Assembly: GCA_964415395.1 (NCBI GenBank)
Contig: CAYPZU010000072.1
Coordinates: 1-10,359 of the forward strand
Length of the DNA: 10,359 bases
Direction of reading: 5' to 3'
DNA from: CAYPZU01 sp964415395
GTDB lineage: Bacteria; Chlamydiota; Chlamydiia; Chlamydiales; SM23-39
Position numbers and translations under genes: made by a program. Positions 1 to 6,148 of the stretch are shown piece by piece (the stretch's first letter is position 1; each line of letters opens with the position of its first letter). The notes beneath the pieces were generated by a model, which was not told where the DNA came from, ran no database searches, and saw only the letters and a program-made list of their open reading frames with translations.

Positions 1-462
1 CTCGATGCCCGTCACTTTTTGTCCAAGCTCGAACAGCACGCCCTGCTTTTTCAGGTTGGACTCGTGGATGCGCGCGAAGGAGCGGACGATGATGGCGGCC
101 GCGCCGAGCAGGCGGGGCGACATGGCGGCGTGCTCGCGACTGGAGCCTTCGCCGTAGTTCTCGTCGCCCACCACGACCCACTTCTTGCCCGCGGCCTTGA
201 TGGCCCGCGCGGCGGCGGGCACCGGCACGTTGGCCTCGCCCGTCAGCGGGTTGCGCGTCGTGCCGGCCTCGCCGGTGAACGCGTTGACCGCGCCGGTGAA
301 CATGTTGTTGGAGATGTTGTCCAGGTGGCCGCGGAAGCGGAGCCAGGGGCCGGCCGGGGAGATATGGTCGGTCGTGCACTTCCCCTTGGCCTTCAAGAGC
401 AGCGGCAGATCCAGGTAGTCCTGGCCGTTCCAGGCCGGGAACGGCTCGAGCAGCTGCAGCCG
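1..462 (-). CDS. Aconitate hydratase, internal fragment (domain 4), open at both ends
   Basis: The minus strand is open without a stop from 462 to 1 (154 codons) and reads as the mobile C-terminal domain 4 of a mitochondrial-type aconitase, the 4Fe-4S enzyme that isomerises citrate and isocitrate in the TCA cycle. The fragment starts with RLQLLEPFPAWNGQDY, continues with KGKCTTDHISPAGPW and FRGHLDNISNN, and then has GDENYGEGSSREHAA, where the SSRE holds the family's active-site serine and arginine. It ends with SFARIHESNLKKQG. The 3' end of the gene lies beyond the left edge of the window. On the N-terminal side family similarity stops at the Arg codon 460-462, where mitochondrial aconitases normally continue with a Ser/Thr-Asp pair. 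Here two unrelated codons follow and then the opposite-strand gene. Composition is extreme: bases 181-240 are 47/60 G+C against 29/60 for 481-540. I infer a foreign or chimeric piece, not a native gene 3' end. Confidence 0.85.
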
Positions 463-921
463 GAGGATTTTTCTGAATACGATGGCCATCCGTCTCTAAA
501 AGACCTTTGCTACCATGCATTTCCGATCGAAATCGACGGATACGCCGGCTCGGCTCTGGAGCAGGTTTGGATCAACACGACAACCGGGTTTTCGGACAGG
601 CAGTTATTGATTCCTGCTGAATTCGCTCTTCCCGATTCTGATCCTGTCAGAGGAGTGATCTCGTACGCGATCGGGCAAGACGGCGTTTGCTATCACCGTT
701 GTTTCCATTCAATGAAAACCCAAGATCTTGTAGAAAAATTCGGATTCCACCGATTTGAAAAGGCTGATTTCCCTGCGCTTATCTCTGAAAATGTAGTCCA
801 GGGTAAAAGCCGCGGGATCAAACCGAATCGGGGACGAAAGGTGCATGAAAACCCCGCTCTCGGCACTGTAACCTTCCTCGATGAGAGGACGAAGGCCGAG
901 ATCCGCATCTTCACAGGCTAG
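463..921 (+). CDS. 3' fragment of a CYH-motif C-terminal domain protein (paralogue of the 8330-10228 gene)
   Basis: This is about 152 codons of the C-terminal end of a protein that I do not recognise by function. It aligns along its whole length with residues about 480-632 of the protein at 8330-10228. Shared blocks include CYHAFP followed by E-x-D-x-Y, QVW-x-NT-x-TG, a PAEF block, DPVRG-x-ISYAIG, DGVCYHR-x-FH, EKFG-x-HRFE, and ENPALGTV followed by DERT. The frame is open leftwards to base 19, but everything before about 460 is antisense to the aconitase fragment. An ATG start there is therefore an artefact, and the true start and N-terminal region are missing. The coordinate 463 marks where homology begins, not a start codon. 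The gene ends in TAG at 919-921 and converges with the minus-strand gene ending at 976. It could be a live gene cut by a bad assembly join or a real truncated copy. Confidence 0.75.
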   Translation, partial: EDFSEYDGHPSLKDLCYHAFPIEIDGYAGSALEQVWINTTTGFSDRQLLIPAEFALPDSDPVRGVISYAIGQDGVCYHRCFHSMKTQDLVEKFGFHRFEKADFPALISENVVQGKSRGIKPNRGRKVHENPALGTVTFLDERTKAEIRIFTG

Positions 922-938
922 CCGGCTGCCTCTCCGAG

Positions 939-960
939 GAACGCTGCCTTCCTGGCGTTC
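939..960. terminator. Weak hairpin in the convergent gap
   Basis: GAACGC at 939-944 and GCGTTC at 955-960 form a 6-bp inverted repeat around a 10-base loop. It lies in the 54-base gap between two genes that end facing each other (stops at 921 and 976). A bidirectional termination role is plausible from its position, but there is no clear T-run on either side. Confidence 0.3.
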
Positions 961-964
961 AGCA

Positions 965-976
965 TCTGAGACCGTT
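965..976 (+). repeat. 12-base motif shared by the 3' flanks of both paralogues (copy 1)
   Basis: TCTGAGACCGTT occurs 44 bases after the stop of the truncated paralogue and again at 10243-10254, 15 bases after the stop of the full-length paralogue. This copy touches the last base of the stop codon of the minus-strand gene that ends at 976. It may be sequence carried along in the duplication, a transcript-end signal, or the tip of a transposon inverted repeat. Confidence 0.55.
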
Positions 977-2088
977 TAAGAATGATTCAGAATGGTGTAG
1001 AGATCTCTGGCGGCTCTTGGATTTGTGAGCAGGCGGCCTGCGATCAAGCCGATTTCCCGGTCGCGATTTTCCCGCGGCGCATCCTGCAGACTGGAGATTT
1101 GTTCCAATTCGCTATGAACGAAGGGCGGGGTGTTTTCGCTTGTGGGCGCAACGGGAGAATCCATGAGCTGCACAACAAGAAAGCGCGTCAGCCTCTGCTG
1201 GAGTCCAGGATCCGAGTCCATGAGATTTTTGATTTCTTCGGCTTTCTCTTCAGGGGGAAGGGAAGCGAGATACTTTTCAACGAGGGCCTTCCCGAATTCG
1301 ACTGCAGGCTCCGCCCGCGCTTCGGATTCCTCGCCCGCGATTGTCCCTTCCTGCTCTCCGATTCCCCACGCCTTTCTGATGTCAAGAACACTGTGGGTGG
1401 CTATTGCGAAGGATGCGACCATTCCAACGAGAGAGCTCTCTTTCAATGCCATGCCAGGGATGGAAGCTGCGGCCATGATAACGCCGATCGCTTCAAGAGG
1501 AAGCTCCCCCGATACGGAAGCTGTTACAGAGCCTAAGGCTCCCAGCACTTCTACAGACGGCCTCAAAGCCAAGCTGGCTAAAAATCCGAGAGCCGGGATT
1601 GCCGCGGCGGCTACTTGAGCGACCCTGCCTTCGTATTGCAGCATCACTTGCAGCGCAGCGATAAGACTTGCTTCATAGGCTAAGCTAAGCCCTCCGGTTG
1701 CTAACGCAGCTCCTAACTCTCCGACCAACGCGGCTCCGGAAATGACGCCGGCTGCCGTTAGGAGCCCTACGGCAATGCGCTGCAGCTGCTGCTCGGTAAA
1801 ACTGTATTCCCTGCTTCCTAACGAGGCCGCGATAGCTCCTGCGCCGCCTGCAGCCGACGCCGTTGCAAGAGCTGTGCCAACGGCCGCGCGCAGCGGCGAG
1901 CCACCCCCTACCAATGAGAGCAGCCCAGATGCAAAAGCTGAACTTGTAGCCAAAGTCGCCGCATTTTTCAATCCTGCAAGACCGCCTTTCGCTGCTGCGA
2001 TTGCGCGGCCGCGCCAGCTGCTAAAACGGGAAACGGAAGAGTTTGCATACGCTTGAACGGGATGCAAAGTTGATTCTCTGACGGACAT
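976..2088 (-). CDS. Ala/Gly-rich multi-hydrophobic protein of unknown function
   Basis: A 370-residue protein that I do not recognise. Residues 1-50 are mildly basic with no classical signal peptide. Residues about 55-235 are a run of hydrophobic, Ala/Gly/Leu-rich stretches (roughly 55-91, 104-151, 156-175, 179-215 and 218-235) that look like membrane-inserting helices with small-residue packing. Residues about 245-370 are soluble and charged, with a Glu-rich acidic part and a helical Arg/Asp-rich end. The ATG at 2086-2088 has only a weak AAAGAT-like ribosome site but lies about 30 bases downstream of a good -10. An unsignalled N-terminus, a block of small hydrophobic helices and a charged C-terminus would fit a secreted or inclusion-membrane-type protein of an intracellular bacterium, or an integral membrane protein. 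That is inference from architecture only. It is transcribed in the same direction as higBA but appears to have its own promoter. Confidence 0.7.
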   Translation of the reverse strand: MSVRESTLHPVQAYANSSVSRFSSWRGRAIAAAKGGLAGLKNAATLATSSAFASGLLSLVGGGSPLRAAVGTALATASAAGGAGAIAASLGSREYSFTEQQLQRIAVGLLTAAGVISGAALVGELGAALATGGLSLAYEASLIAALQVMLQYEGRVAQVAAAAIPALGFLASLALRPSVEVLGALGSVTASVSGELPLEAIGVIMAAASIPGMALKESSLVGMVASFAIATHSVLDIRKAWGIGEQEGTIAGEESEARAEPAVEFGKALVEKYLASLPPEEKAEEIKNLMDSDPGLQQRLTRFLVVQLMDSPVAPTSENTPPFVHSELEQISSLQDAPRENRDREIGLIAGRLLTNPRAARDLYTILNHS

Positions 2089-2119
2089 ATTAGATCTTTG
2101 TTAATTGAAATCAACATCA

Positions 2120-2148
2120 ATTATATTTCTGTTCGATTTAAATTTAAA
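2120..2148 (-). promoter_or_regulatory. Sigma70-type promoter for the 370-residue protein
   Basis: On the minus strand a perfect TATAAT (2125 to 2120) is preceded by TTTAAA (2148 to 2143) with a 17-base spacer. Transcription would start near 2113, giving a leader of about 24 bases before the ATG at 2088. The whole gap 2089-2203 is strongly AT-rich, unlike the flanking genes. Confidence 0.55.
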
Positions 2149-2158
2149 CGCTAAACAA

Positions 2159-2188
2159 ATAATTACATTATGAATAAATTGTAATTAT
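2159..2188. repeat. Perfect 9-bp AT-rich inverted repeat
   Basis: ATAATTACA (2159-2167) and TGTAATTAT (2180-2188) are exact reverse complements separated by 12 bases. The repeat sits 16 bases past the higA stop and just upstream of the -35 of the next gene. It could be the terminator of higBA (an all-AT stem followed on the minus strand by a T-rich stretch) or a dimeric regulator site for the downstream promoter. Sequence alone does not decide between them. Confidence 0.5.
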
Positions 2189-2203
2189 CTTATTAAGGTG
2201 GGT

Positions 2204-2533
2204 TCAATTGAAATCTCTCCCAGCAGAGCCTATGCGAACCCGTTTCCGAGAGCGGGTTCCCTTGAGGAGGGAGCGAATCCTGATTTTCTGGTTGCGTAGA
2301 TTCCATAAATCGAGAGCCATTTGAGCATTTAACCAGAAATCAGGAGTTGTGTCGAAGGCAGCAGCCAGCTTGGTAGCCATTTCTGGAGTTACGCTTGTCT
2401 GCTCGTTGACCACCCGATTGATCGTTTTATAATCGATTTCAAGATGATCAGCCAGATCCTTCTGAGTCAAGTGAAGCGGTTTAAGAAACTCTTCAAGTAA
2501 AATTTCGCCAGGAGTTGTCGGTTTGCGTCTCAT
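2204..2533 (-). CDS. higA: HigA-family antitoxin, XRE-type helix-turn-helix protein
   Basis: A 109-residue antitoxin of the HigA family. It would bind and neutralise the HigB mRNA nuclease encoded just upstream and repress the shared promoter. The family opening is present (PGEILLEEFL, residues 8-17), followed by an XRE helix-turn-helix at about 23-43 (LTQKDLA to INRVVN) and the HigA signature up to FDTTPDFWLNAQ at 60-71. Residues from about 88 onward form an Arg/Lys-rich tail (SLLKGTRSRKRVRIGSAGRD) that looks atypical for the family's usual end. The DNA under this tail carries a 7-bp inverted repeat (GAACCCG 2236-2242, CGGGTTC 2253-2259). The ATG at 2531-2533 lies 9 bases after the higB stop, with AGGAAAGG just ahead as a ribosome site, so the two are co-translated. 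The order toxin then antitoxin is typical of higBA. Confidence 0.9.
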   Translation of the reverse strand: MRRKPTTPGEILLEEFLKPLHLTQKDLADHLEIDYKTINRVVNEQTSVTPEMATKLAAAFDTTPDFWLNAQMALDLWNLRNQKIRIRSLLKGTRSRKRVRIGSAGRDFN

Positions 2534-2542
2534 AATCCTTTC

Positions 2543-2830
2543 CTAATGATAGTCGATGACTCGAACTTCATATGGCTGGTGGTCCCATTTAAAAACAATC
2601 CTCCACTGATCATTGACCCGAATGCTGTAGTTTTCTTCTAAATCGCCTGAGAGTTTTTCTAATCGATTGTTCGGAGGGCTGCGCAGGTCTTTTAGATCTT
2701 TAGCAAAATGAAGCATGTCCAACTTTCGTAAAACGATTTTCCCGAAACTTGCCCATCCCTTATTTTTAGGCAGCCGTCCACCCCTAAAGAAACGCTCTGC
2801 GTCTTTATCTTTAAAAGAGCCAATAGCCAT
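2543..2830 (-). CDS. higB: HigB-family toxin, RelE-superfamily mRNA endoribonuclease
   Basis: A 95-residue protein of the HigB / plasmid-maintenance killer family. These toxins cleave mRNA on the ribosome when not bound by HigA. The sequence has the family opening SFKDKDAERFF (5-15), a basic central part, the stretch RLEKLSGDL (56-64), the beta-strand core YSIRVNDQWRIVFKW (68-82) and the conserved C-terminal Asp-Tyr-His (93-95), equivalent to the catalytic end described for Proteus HigB. Length is normal and no key block is missing, so an active toxin is likely. The start ATG at 2828-2830 is preceded by AGG at about 10 bases. The nearby upstream ATG at 2838 is out of frame. A promoter and palindrome lie directly upstream. 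The pair follows menH on the same strand but is separated by a gap of about 130 bases, which suggests a separately regulated module inserted behind the men genes. Confidence 0.92.
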   Translation of the reverse strand: MAIGSFKDKDAERFFRGGRLPKNKGWASFGKIVLRKLDMLHFAKDLKDLRSPPNNRLEKLSGDLEENYSIRVNDQWRIVFKWDHQPYEVRVIDYH

Positions 2831-2853
2831 GCATTCATGCCTAAGAAAGAATG

Positions 2854-2883
2854 TGTATACCTCATCGAGGTATATTCATTCAA
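2854..2883 (-). promoter_or_regulatory. higBA promoter with overlapping palindromic operator
   Basis: On the minus strand TTGAAT (2883 to 2878) and TATACA (2859 to 2854) are separated by 18 bases, about 24 bases upstream of the higB ATG. A perfect 8-bp inverted repeat, TATACCTC (2856-2863) and GAGGTATA (2867-2874) with a 3-base centre, covers the -10 edge and the spacer. This is the placement expected for an autorepressor site bound by a HigA dimer or the HigBA complex. The geometry is seen in the sequence. HigA binding is inferred from the family. Confidence 0.7.
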
Positions 2884-2966
2884 TATCTCAAAATCCGTGC
2901 CGGCCGCACATGCGGGGAAGGCGATCTTGGTGGTGGAAACGTAAGTGGAAGATCGGTTTCCTTACG
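2884..2966 (-). terminator. Gap after menH with alternative hairpins
   Basis: The gap between the menH stop and the higBA promoter holds no convincing gene. It contains several short inverted repeats: CGTAAG (2940-2945) with CTTACG (2961-2966), overlapping GGAAAC (2935-2940) with GTTTCC (2956-2961), and a compact CCGCA / TGCGG (2904-2908, 2911-2915). One of these may end the men transcript, but none is followed by a strong T-run on the minus strand. Rho-dependent ending or read-through into higBA remains possible. Confidence 0.3.
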
Positions 2967-3630
2967 CGCGTGGGAGTGTTTCTATAAGCGCGGAGGCGCA
3001 GGCGGAGGGGTTTTCGAGATGGATCATGTGGCCGGCGTTGGGGATGATGTGCGCATTCGGATGGAGTTTGCGGAACTTTTCGTCGCGCTCGCCGACGAGG
3101 ATGCGTGCATGCGAGGCGTCGTAAGAGGGTTGGCGGCCGAGGCTGTAGTGGAGGAGGGAGGCGGCGAGCTCGGGCGCGTTTTGTTGTTTGCGTTGGGAAA
3201 GGTCGGGCTTGTAGGAGGCGAAGAGGGGCTGGGCGTACCAGCGGGAGAGGAATTCTTCGAGGGGGAGGGAGAGGAGAAGGCGGGCCCATTCGGCGTCGTG
3301 GGCGAGGCGGTTTTGTTTTTCCGTTTCGGAAGCGAGGCCGGGATGGGCGGAGAGGAGCGTGAGCGAGGCGACTTTGCGCGGGTTTTCAAAGGCGTAGCGG
3401 AGCGCGAGCCTGCCGCCGAGAGAATAGCCGACGAGATGGAAGAGCTCGAGCGGGATGTCGAAGGTTTCGGAAAAAGGGGAGCCGCCGTGGCCGGGGAGAT
3501 CGAAGCCGATGCACGCGCGGGGAGGGAGATGGGAGCAAAGCGGTTCCCAGTCGAGGCTGGTGCCGAGGAAGCCGTGGAGGAAAACGAGGGGAATGCCGGG
3601 CCCTGTTTTCAGATCAGTGCGTGCAAGCAT
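2962..3630 (-). CDS. menH: MenH, SHCHC synthase (alpha/beta hydrolase), compact form
   Basis: A 222-residue alpha/beta-hydrolase that would remove pyruvate from SEPHCHC to give SHCHC, the step after MenD. It has the oxyanion-side motif FLHGFLGT (17-24), DLPGHGGS (44-51), the nucleophile elbow GYSLGGR with Ser70, HPGL (96-99), and Asp183 (in VGERDEKF) and His201 (in NAGHMIH) completing the triad. These blocks match E. coli MenH closely (triad Ser86, Asp210, His232). The protein is about 30 residues shorter than E. coli MenH. Most of the loss is between GGS at 51 and the strand entering Ser70, where the usual helix of about 14 residues is absent, with a smaller loss before Asp183. The triad is intact, so function is plausible, but the missing helix is odd. 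The ATG at 3628-3630 overlaps the menD end by 22 nt and has GAGG 4 bases ahead, supporting this start and translational coupling. Confidence 0.9.
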   Translation of the reverse strand: MLARTDLKTGPGIPLVFLHGFLGTSLDWEPLCSHLPPRACIGFDLPGHGGSPFSETFDIPLELFHLVGYSLGGRLALRYAFENPRKVASLTLLSAHPGLASETEKQNRLAHDAEWARLLLSLPLEEFLSRWYAQPLFASYKPDLSQRKQQNAPELAASLLHYSLGRQPSYDASHARILVGERDEKFRKLHPNAHIIPNAGHMIHLENPSACASALIETLPRA

Positions 3631-5204
3631 GAAGCCTCGAGGTCTTTTTGGAATTGGTGGTTTTGGGCGCGGTCGGAAAAAAGCTCGATGAGGCAGGTTT
3701 CGGAGGGGAGAGAGGAGAGCGAGTCGGTCGGGTAGTAAGGAATGCCGAACATTTGAGCGGCTTTCTCGAAGGTATAGTTATGGGGCGCGGCGAAGTAGCG
3801 GTTGAAATGGGGCGATGAGGCGATGGGAAGGTGGTGGAAGATGCCGCTGCCAAAATTGTTCGAGGCGATGAGAATGAGAGGGTGGGGTGCGGTGCGAAGC
3901 AGCGGCAGCGAATTGAGGTCGTGGAGGCACGCCTGATCGCCGATGAAAGCAAGGAGCGGGCCGTTTTGCGCAAGGCCTGCGGCAGTGGCGATGTTGCCGT
4001 CGATGCCGGAGAGGCCCCGGTTGGAGAAAAAGCCGCGCGCGCGGCGGGGGAAGAGGAAGTGGTCGGCGTCGCGGATCGGCATGCCGTTGCCGAGAAAGAC
4101 GGAAGTTTGCGGAGGGAGGAGTTGGGAAAGGGCGCGGTGGGCGGAGGCTTCTGCCGCGGGCGCGGAGGCGAAATGGGAGGAGATGAGGGTTTCAAGTTCG
4201 TCGTCGAGCGCTTTCCAAGAGGGGAGCCAGTCTGGATCGGAGGAGGCTTCGAAAAAGGGGCAGAATTCTGCAGCATCGGCCTGGATGCGGGCGGTAAGTC
4301 TGCGGGCGGGATCGAGGAGATGCGGATAGGGACCGACGTGGACGCAGGGGCAATCCTGGCGGATCCAGTCGAGCGATTTTTTCGAGGTGAGCCTCTCGCC
4401 GAAGTGGAGGATCAGATCGGGTTTGAGCGGAGAGCCTCTTTTGAAGATCCAGTCGTAGTGGCGGATTTGCTCAGGAGTGGGGGAACATCTGGCATTCGAG
4501 AGGATGTCGGCGAAGACGGGCCACTGGAGTCTTTGGGCGAGAGAGAGGATCGGATGGATGTCGGCTGGGCGCGGGAGTCTGCCGACGAGGAGGACGCCGC
4601 GCGAAGAGGCCGCGTAGGCGGAGAGGGCTTGGGGGGCGGGTTTGGAGGAAGAGAGATGGAGAGGGAAGGGCTTCCCGCGGCTCCAGGTTGTTTTTTGGAG
4701 AGAGAACGGTTCGCGGAATGGACAGTTGAGAGCGCCGGGGCCGGGGGGATTCTGCGCGGCGTGGAAAAGAGCCTGGGCGACTGTAGAGCGGAAATAGGAT
4801 TCGGAGAGGGAAGGAGAGAGGTCGCATTGCCACCGGACGAAGGGCTGGAAGAGTTTGATCTGGTCGGTGGTTTGGTTGGCCCCGCAGTCGCGGAGTTCAT
4901 GAGGGCGGTCGGCAGTGAGGAGAATGAGGGGAGTTTGCGTGTGGTGCGCCTCCATGACGGCCGGGAGGAGGTTGGCTGTCGCGGTGCCGGAGGTGGAGAT
5001 GAGGGCTGCGGGGCGGCGCGAGCCTTGGGAGAGGCCGAGGGCGAAAAAGGCAAGGCCGCGCTCATCGAAGTGGACGTGGGTTTTCGCTTGAGGATGATCC
5101 GCAGCGGCCAGCACGAGCGGCGTGGAGCGGGAGCCGGGAGCGATGCAGAAATCGAAGACGCCCTGCAGGACGAGCTGGTCGATGATCCACGCAGCTTCAT
5201 TCAT
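3609..5204 (-). CDS. menD: MenD, SEPHCHC synthase (thiamine diphosphate enzyme)
   Basis: A 531-residue ThDP-dependent synthase that joins 2-oxoglutarate-derived succinic semialdehyde to isochorismate, the committed step to menaquinone. The N-terminal Pyr domain has APGSRSTPL (22-30), the ThDP-activating Glu48 in HFDERGLAFFALG, TSGTATANLLPAV (71-83) and TADRPHELRDCGANQTTDQ (97-115), all hallmark MenD blocks. The C-terminal PP domain has FLGNGMPIRD, RGLSGIDGNIATAAG and the ThDP/metal motif beginning GDQACLHDLN at about residue 422. Length is close to the usual 550-580 residues. The enzyme is cytosolic and forms dimers or tetramers in the family. The ATG at 5202-5204 shares an ATGA with the menF stop, and the 3' end overlaps menH, so menF, menD and menH are coupled. 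The coding strand is C-rich and pyrimidine-rich, so long open frames appear on the opposite strand. These are shadows. Confidence 0.97.
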   Translation of the reverse strand: MNEAAWIIDQLVLQGVFDFCIAPGSRSTPLVLAAADHPQAKTHVHFDERGLAFFALGLSQGSRRPAALISTSGTATANLLPAVMEAHHTQTPLILLTADRPHELRDCGANQTTDQIKLFQPFVRWQCDLSPSLSESYFRSTVAQALFHAAQNPPGPGALNCPFREPFSLQKTTWSRGKPFPLHLSSSKPAPQALSAYAASSRGVLLVGRLPRPADIHPILSLAQRLQWPVFADILSNARCSPTPEQIRHYDWIFKRGSPLKPDLILHFGERLTSKKSLDWIRQDCPCVHVGPYPHLLDPARRLTARIQADAAEFCPFFEASSDPDWLPSWKALDDELETLISSHFASAPAAEASAHRALSQLLPPQTSVFLGNGMPIRDADHFLFPRRARGFFSNRGLSGIDGNIATAAGLAQNGPLLAFIGDQACLHDLNSLPLLRTAPHPLILIASNNFGSGIFHHLPIASSPHFNRYFAAPHNYTFEKAAQMFGIPYYPTDSLSSLPSETCLIELFSDRAQNHQFQKDLEASCLHALI

Positions 5205-6148
5205 AGGAAGATCCCTTCATAAATCTTGAGTTTCTGGTCGAGCTCTTCCCATTCCGATTCGGGGTCGGATCCTTCGACGATGCCGGTGCCGCTGTAAAGG
5301 CGGACCGTTTTTCCTTCGATGAGACACGAACGGATGGCGACGGCATATTCGGAGGCGTCGGGAGTATGCCAGCCGATGACGCCGCCGTAGAGGCCGCGCT
5401 CGAACGGTTCGATTTCGCGGATGAGGCGGAGCGCTTCGGATTTCGGAGCGCCGCAGAGAGCGGGCGTCGGATGGATCCGGTCGAGAAGAAGGGTGTCCGA
5501 GACGCCGGGTTTGAGGAATCCGCGGCACGAACTGTAGAGATGCTGCACGTTTTGCGTGGCGTGGATCGAGAGAGGGGAAAAAGTAAGAGGTTCTTTGGCG
5601 AGCGGCTCGAGGGTTTCTTTGAGATAGTTTTGAACGAAGAAAAATTCGAGCAGCTCTTTCGGCGAGGAGAGGAGCTGTTTTTTAAGCTGTTCGTCTTCGG
5701 CAGGGGATTCGCCCCGCTTGCGAGTTCCGGCGACGGCTTCGCTTGCGATTTCACTGCCGGTGCGCGCGAAGAGCCGTTCCGGAGAGGCGCCGAGAAACGC
5801 TTTTTCGGGAGTTTGCAGGCAGAAGAGGTAGGCGTTCACCGCTTTTTTCTGGAGCGCGGCGGCAACGGCGAAGGGGTCGGGCGCGCGGTCGAGTTCGAGA
5901 GTTGCGCAGCGGGCGAGAACGACCTTGTCGAGTTTTTTTTGCTGGATGGCAATCAGCGCTTTTTCTACGCCGCGGATCCACGCTTCTCTCGTTGGAGAGT
6001 AAATTTTGGAAAGGGGTTTAAACGGGGCTGAAGCGGGAGGGAGAGCGTCGATCCGTTCGACAGGAGTTGAGGAGAAAAGGGGAAAGGTTTGGAAGGCGCA
6101 GCCGGCGGGAGGGGAAGCGCCGCCTCGGCCTGCCCAAAAGATCTTCAT
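5201..6148 (-). CDS. menF: MenF, isochorismate synthase, short form
   Basis: A 315-residue chorismate-binding enzyme converting chorismate to isochorismate, the first dedicated step of the Men pathway. Recognisable blocks are DKVVLAR with Lys75 as the expected general base, GASPERL (120-126) with the expected acid Glu124, SPKELLEFF with Glu168 (the expected metal ligand), VQHLYSS (201-207), the HPTPALCG loop (226-233), EPFERGLYGGVIGW (247-260) and GSDPESEWEELDQKL (293-307), which is very close to E. coli MenF. The protein is about 115 residues shorter than E. coli MenF (431) and lacks most of the N-terminal half of the fold before the catalytic lysine. All catalytic blocks remain. The ATG at 6146-6148 overlaps the upstream stop as ATGA, so the start is well set. 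Salicylate or anthranilate synthases share the domain, but the neighbouring menD, menH and menG make MenF the clear reading. Confidence 0.95.
   Translation of the reverse strand: MKIFWAGRGGASPPAGCAFQTFPLFSSTPVERIDALPPASAPFKPLSKIYSPTREAWIRGVEKALIAIQQKKLDKVVLARCATLELDRAPDPFAVAAALQKKAVNAYLFCLQTPEKAFLGASPERLFARTGSEIASEAVAGTRKRGESPAEDEQLKKQLLSSPKELLEFFFVQNYLKETLEPLAKEPLTFSPLSIHATQNVQHLYSSCRGFLKPGVSDTLLLDRIHPTPALCGAPKSEALRLIREIEPFERGLYGGVIGWHTPDASEYAVAIRSCLIEGKTVRLYSGTGIVEGSDPESEWEELDQKLKIYEGIFL

Noticed and set aside
19..462. Plus-strand N-terminal extension (148 codons) in frame with the truncated paralogue
   Set aside because: It is the reverse strand of a clear aconitase domain and has no similarity to the N-terminal side of the full-length paralogue. 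The open frame is a by-product of high G+C.
982..1618. Two plus-strand open frames of 160-185 codons
   Set aside because: They lie opposite the 370-residue gene, which has a promoter and a coherent hydrophobic-domain layout; the plus frames have none.
2851..3735. 294-codon open frame on the plus strand
   Set aside because: Antisense of menH and of the higBA promoter region, with low-complexity Gly/Glu composition.
3831..5222. 463-codon open frame on the plus strand
   Set aside because: Gly/Glu/Arg-rich shadow of menD on the opposite strand; menD has all family motifs and coupled starts.
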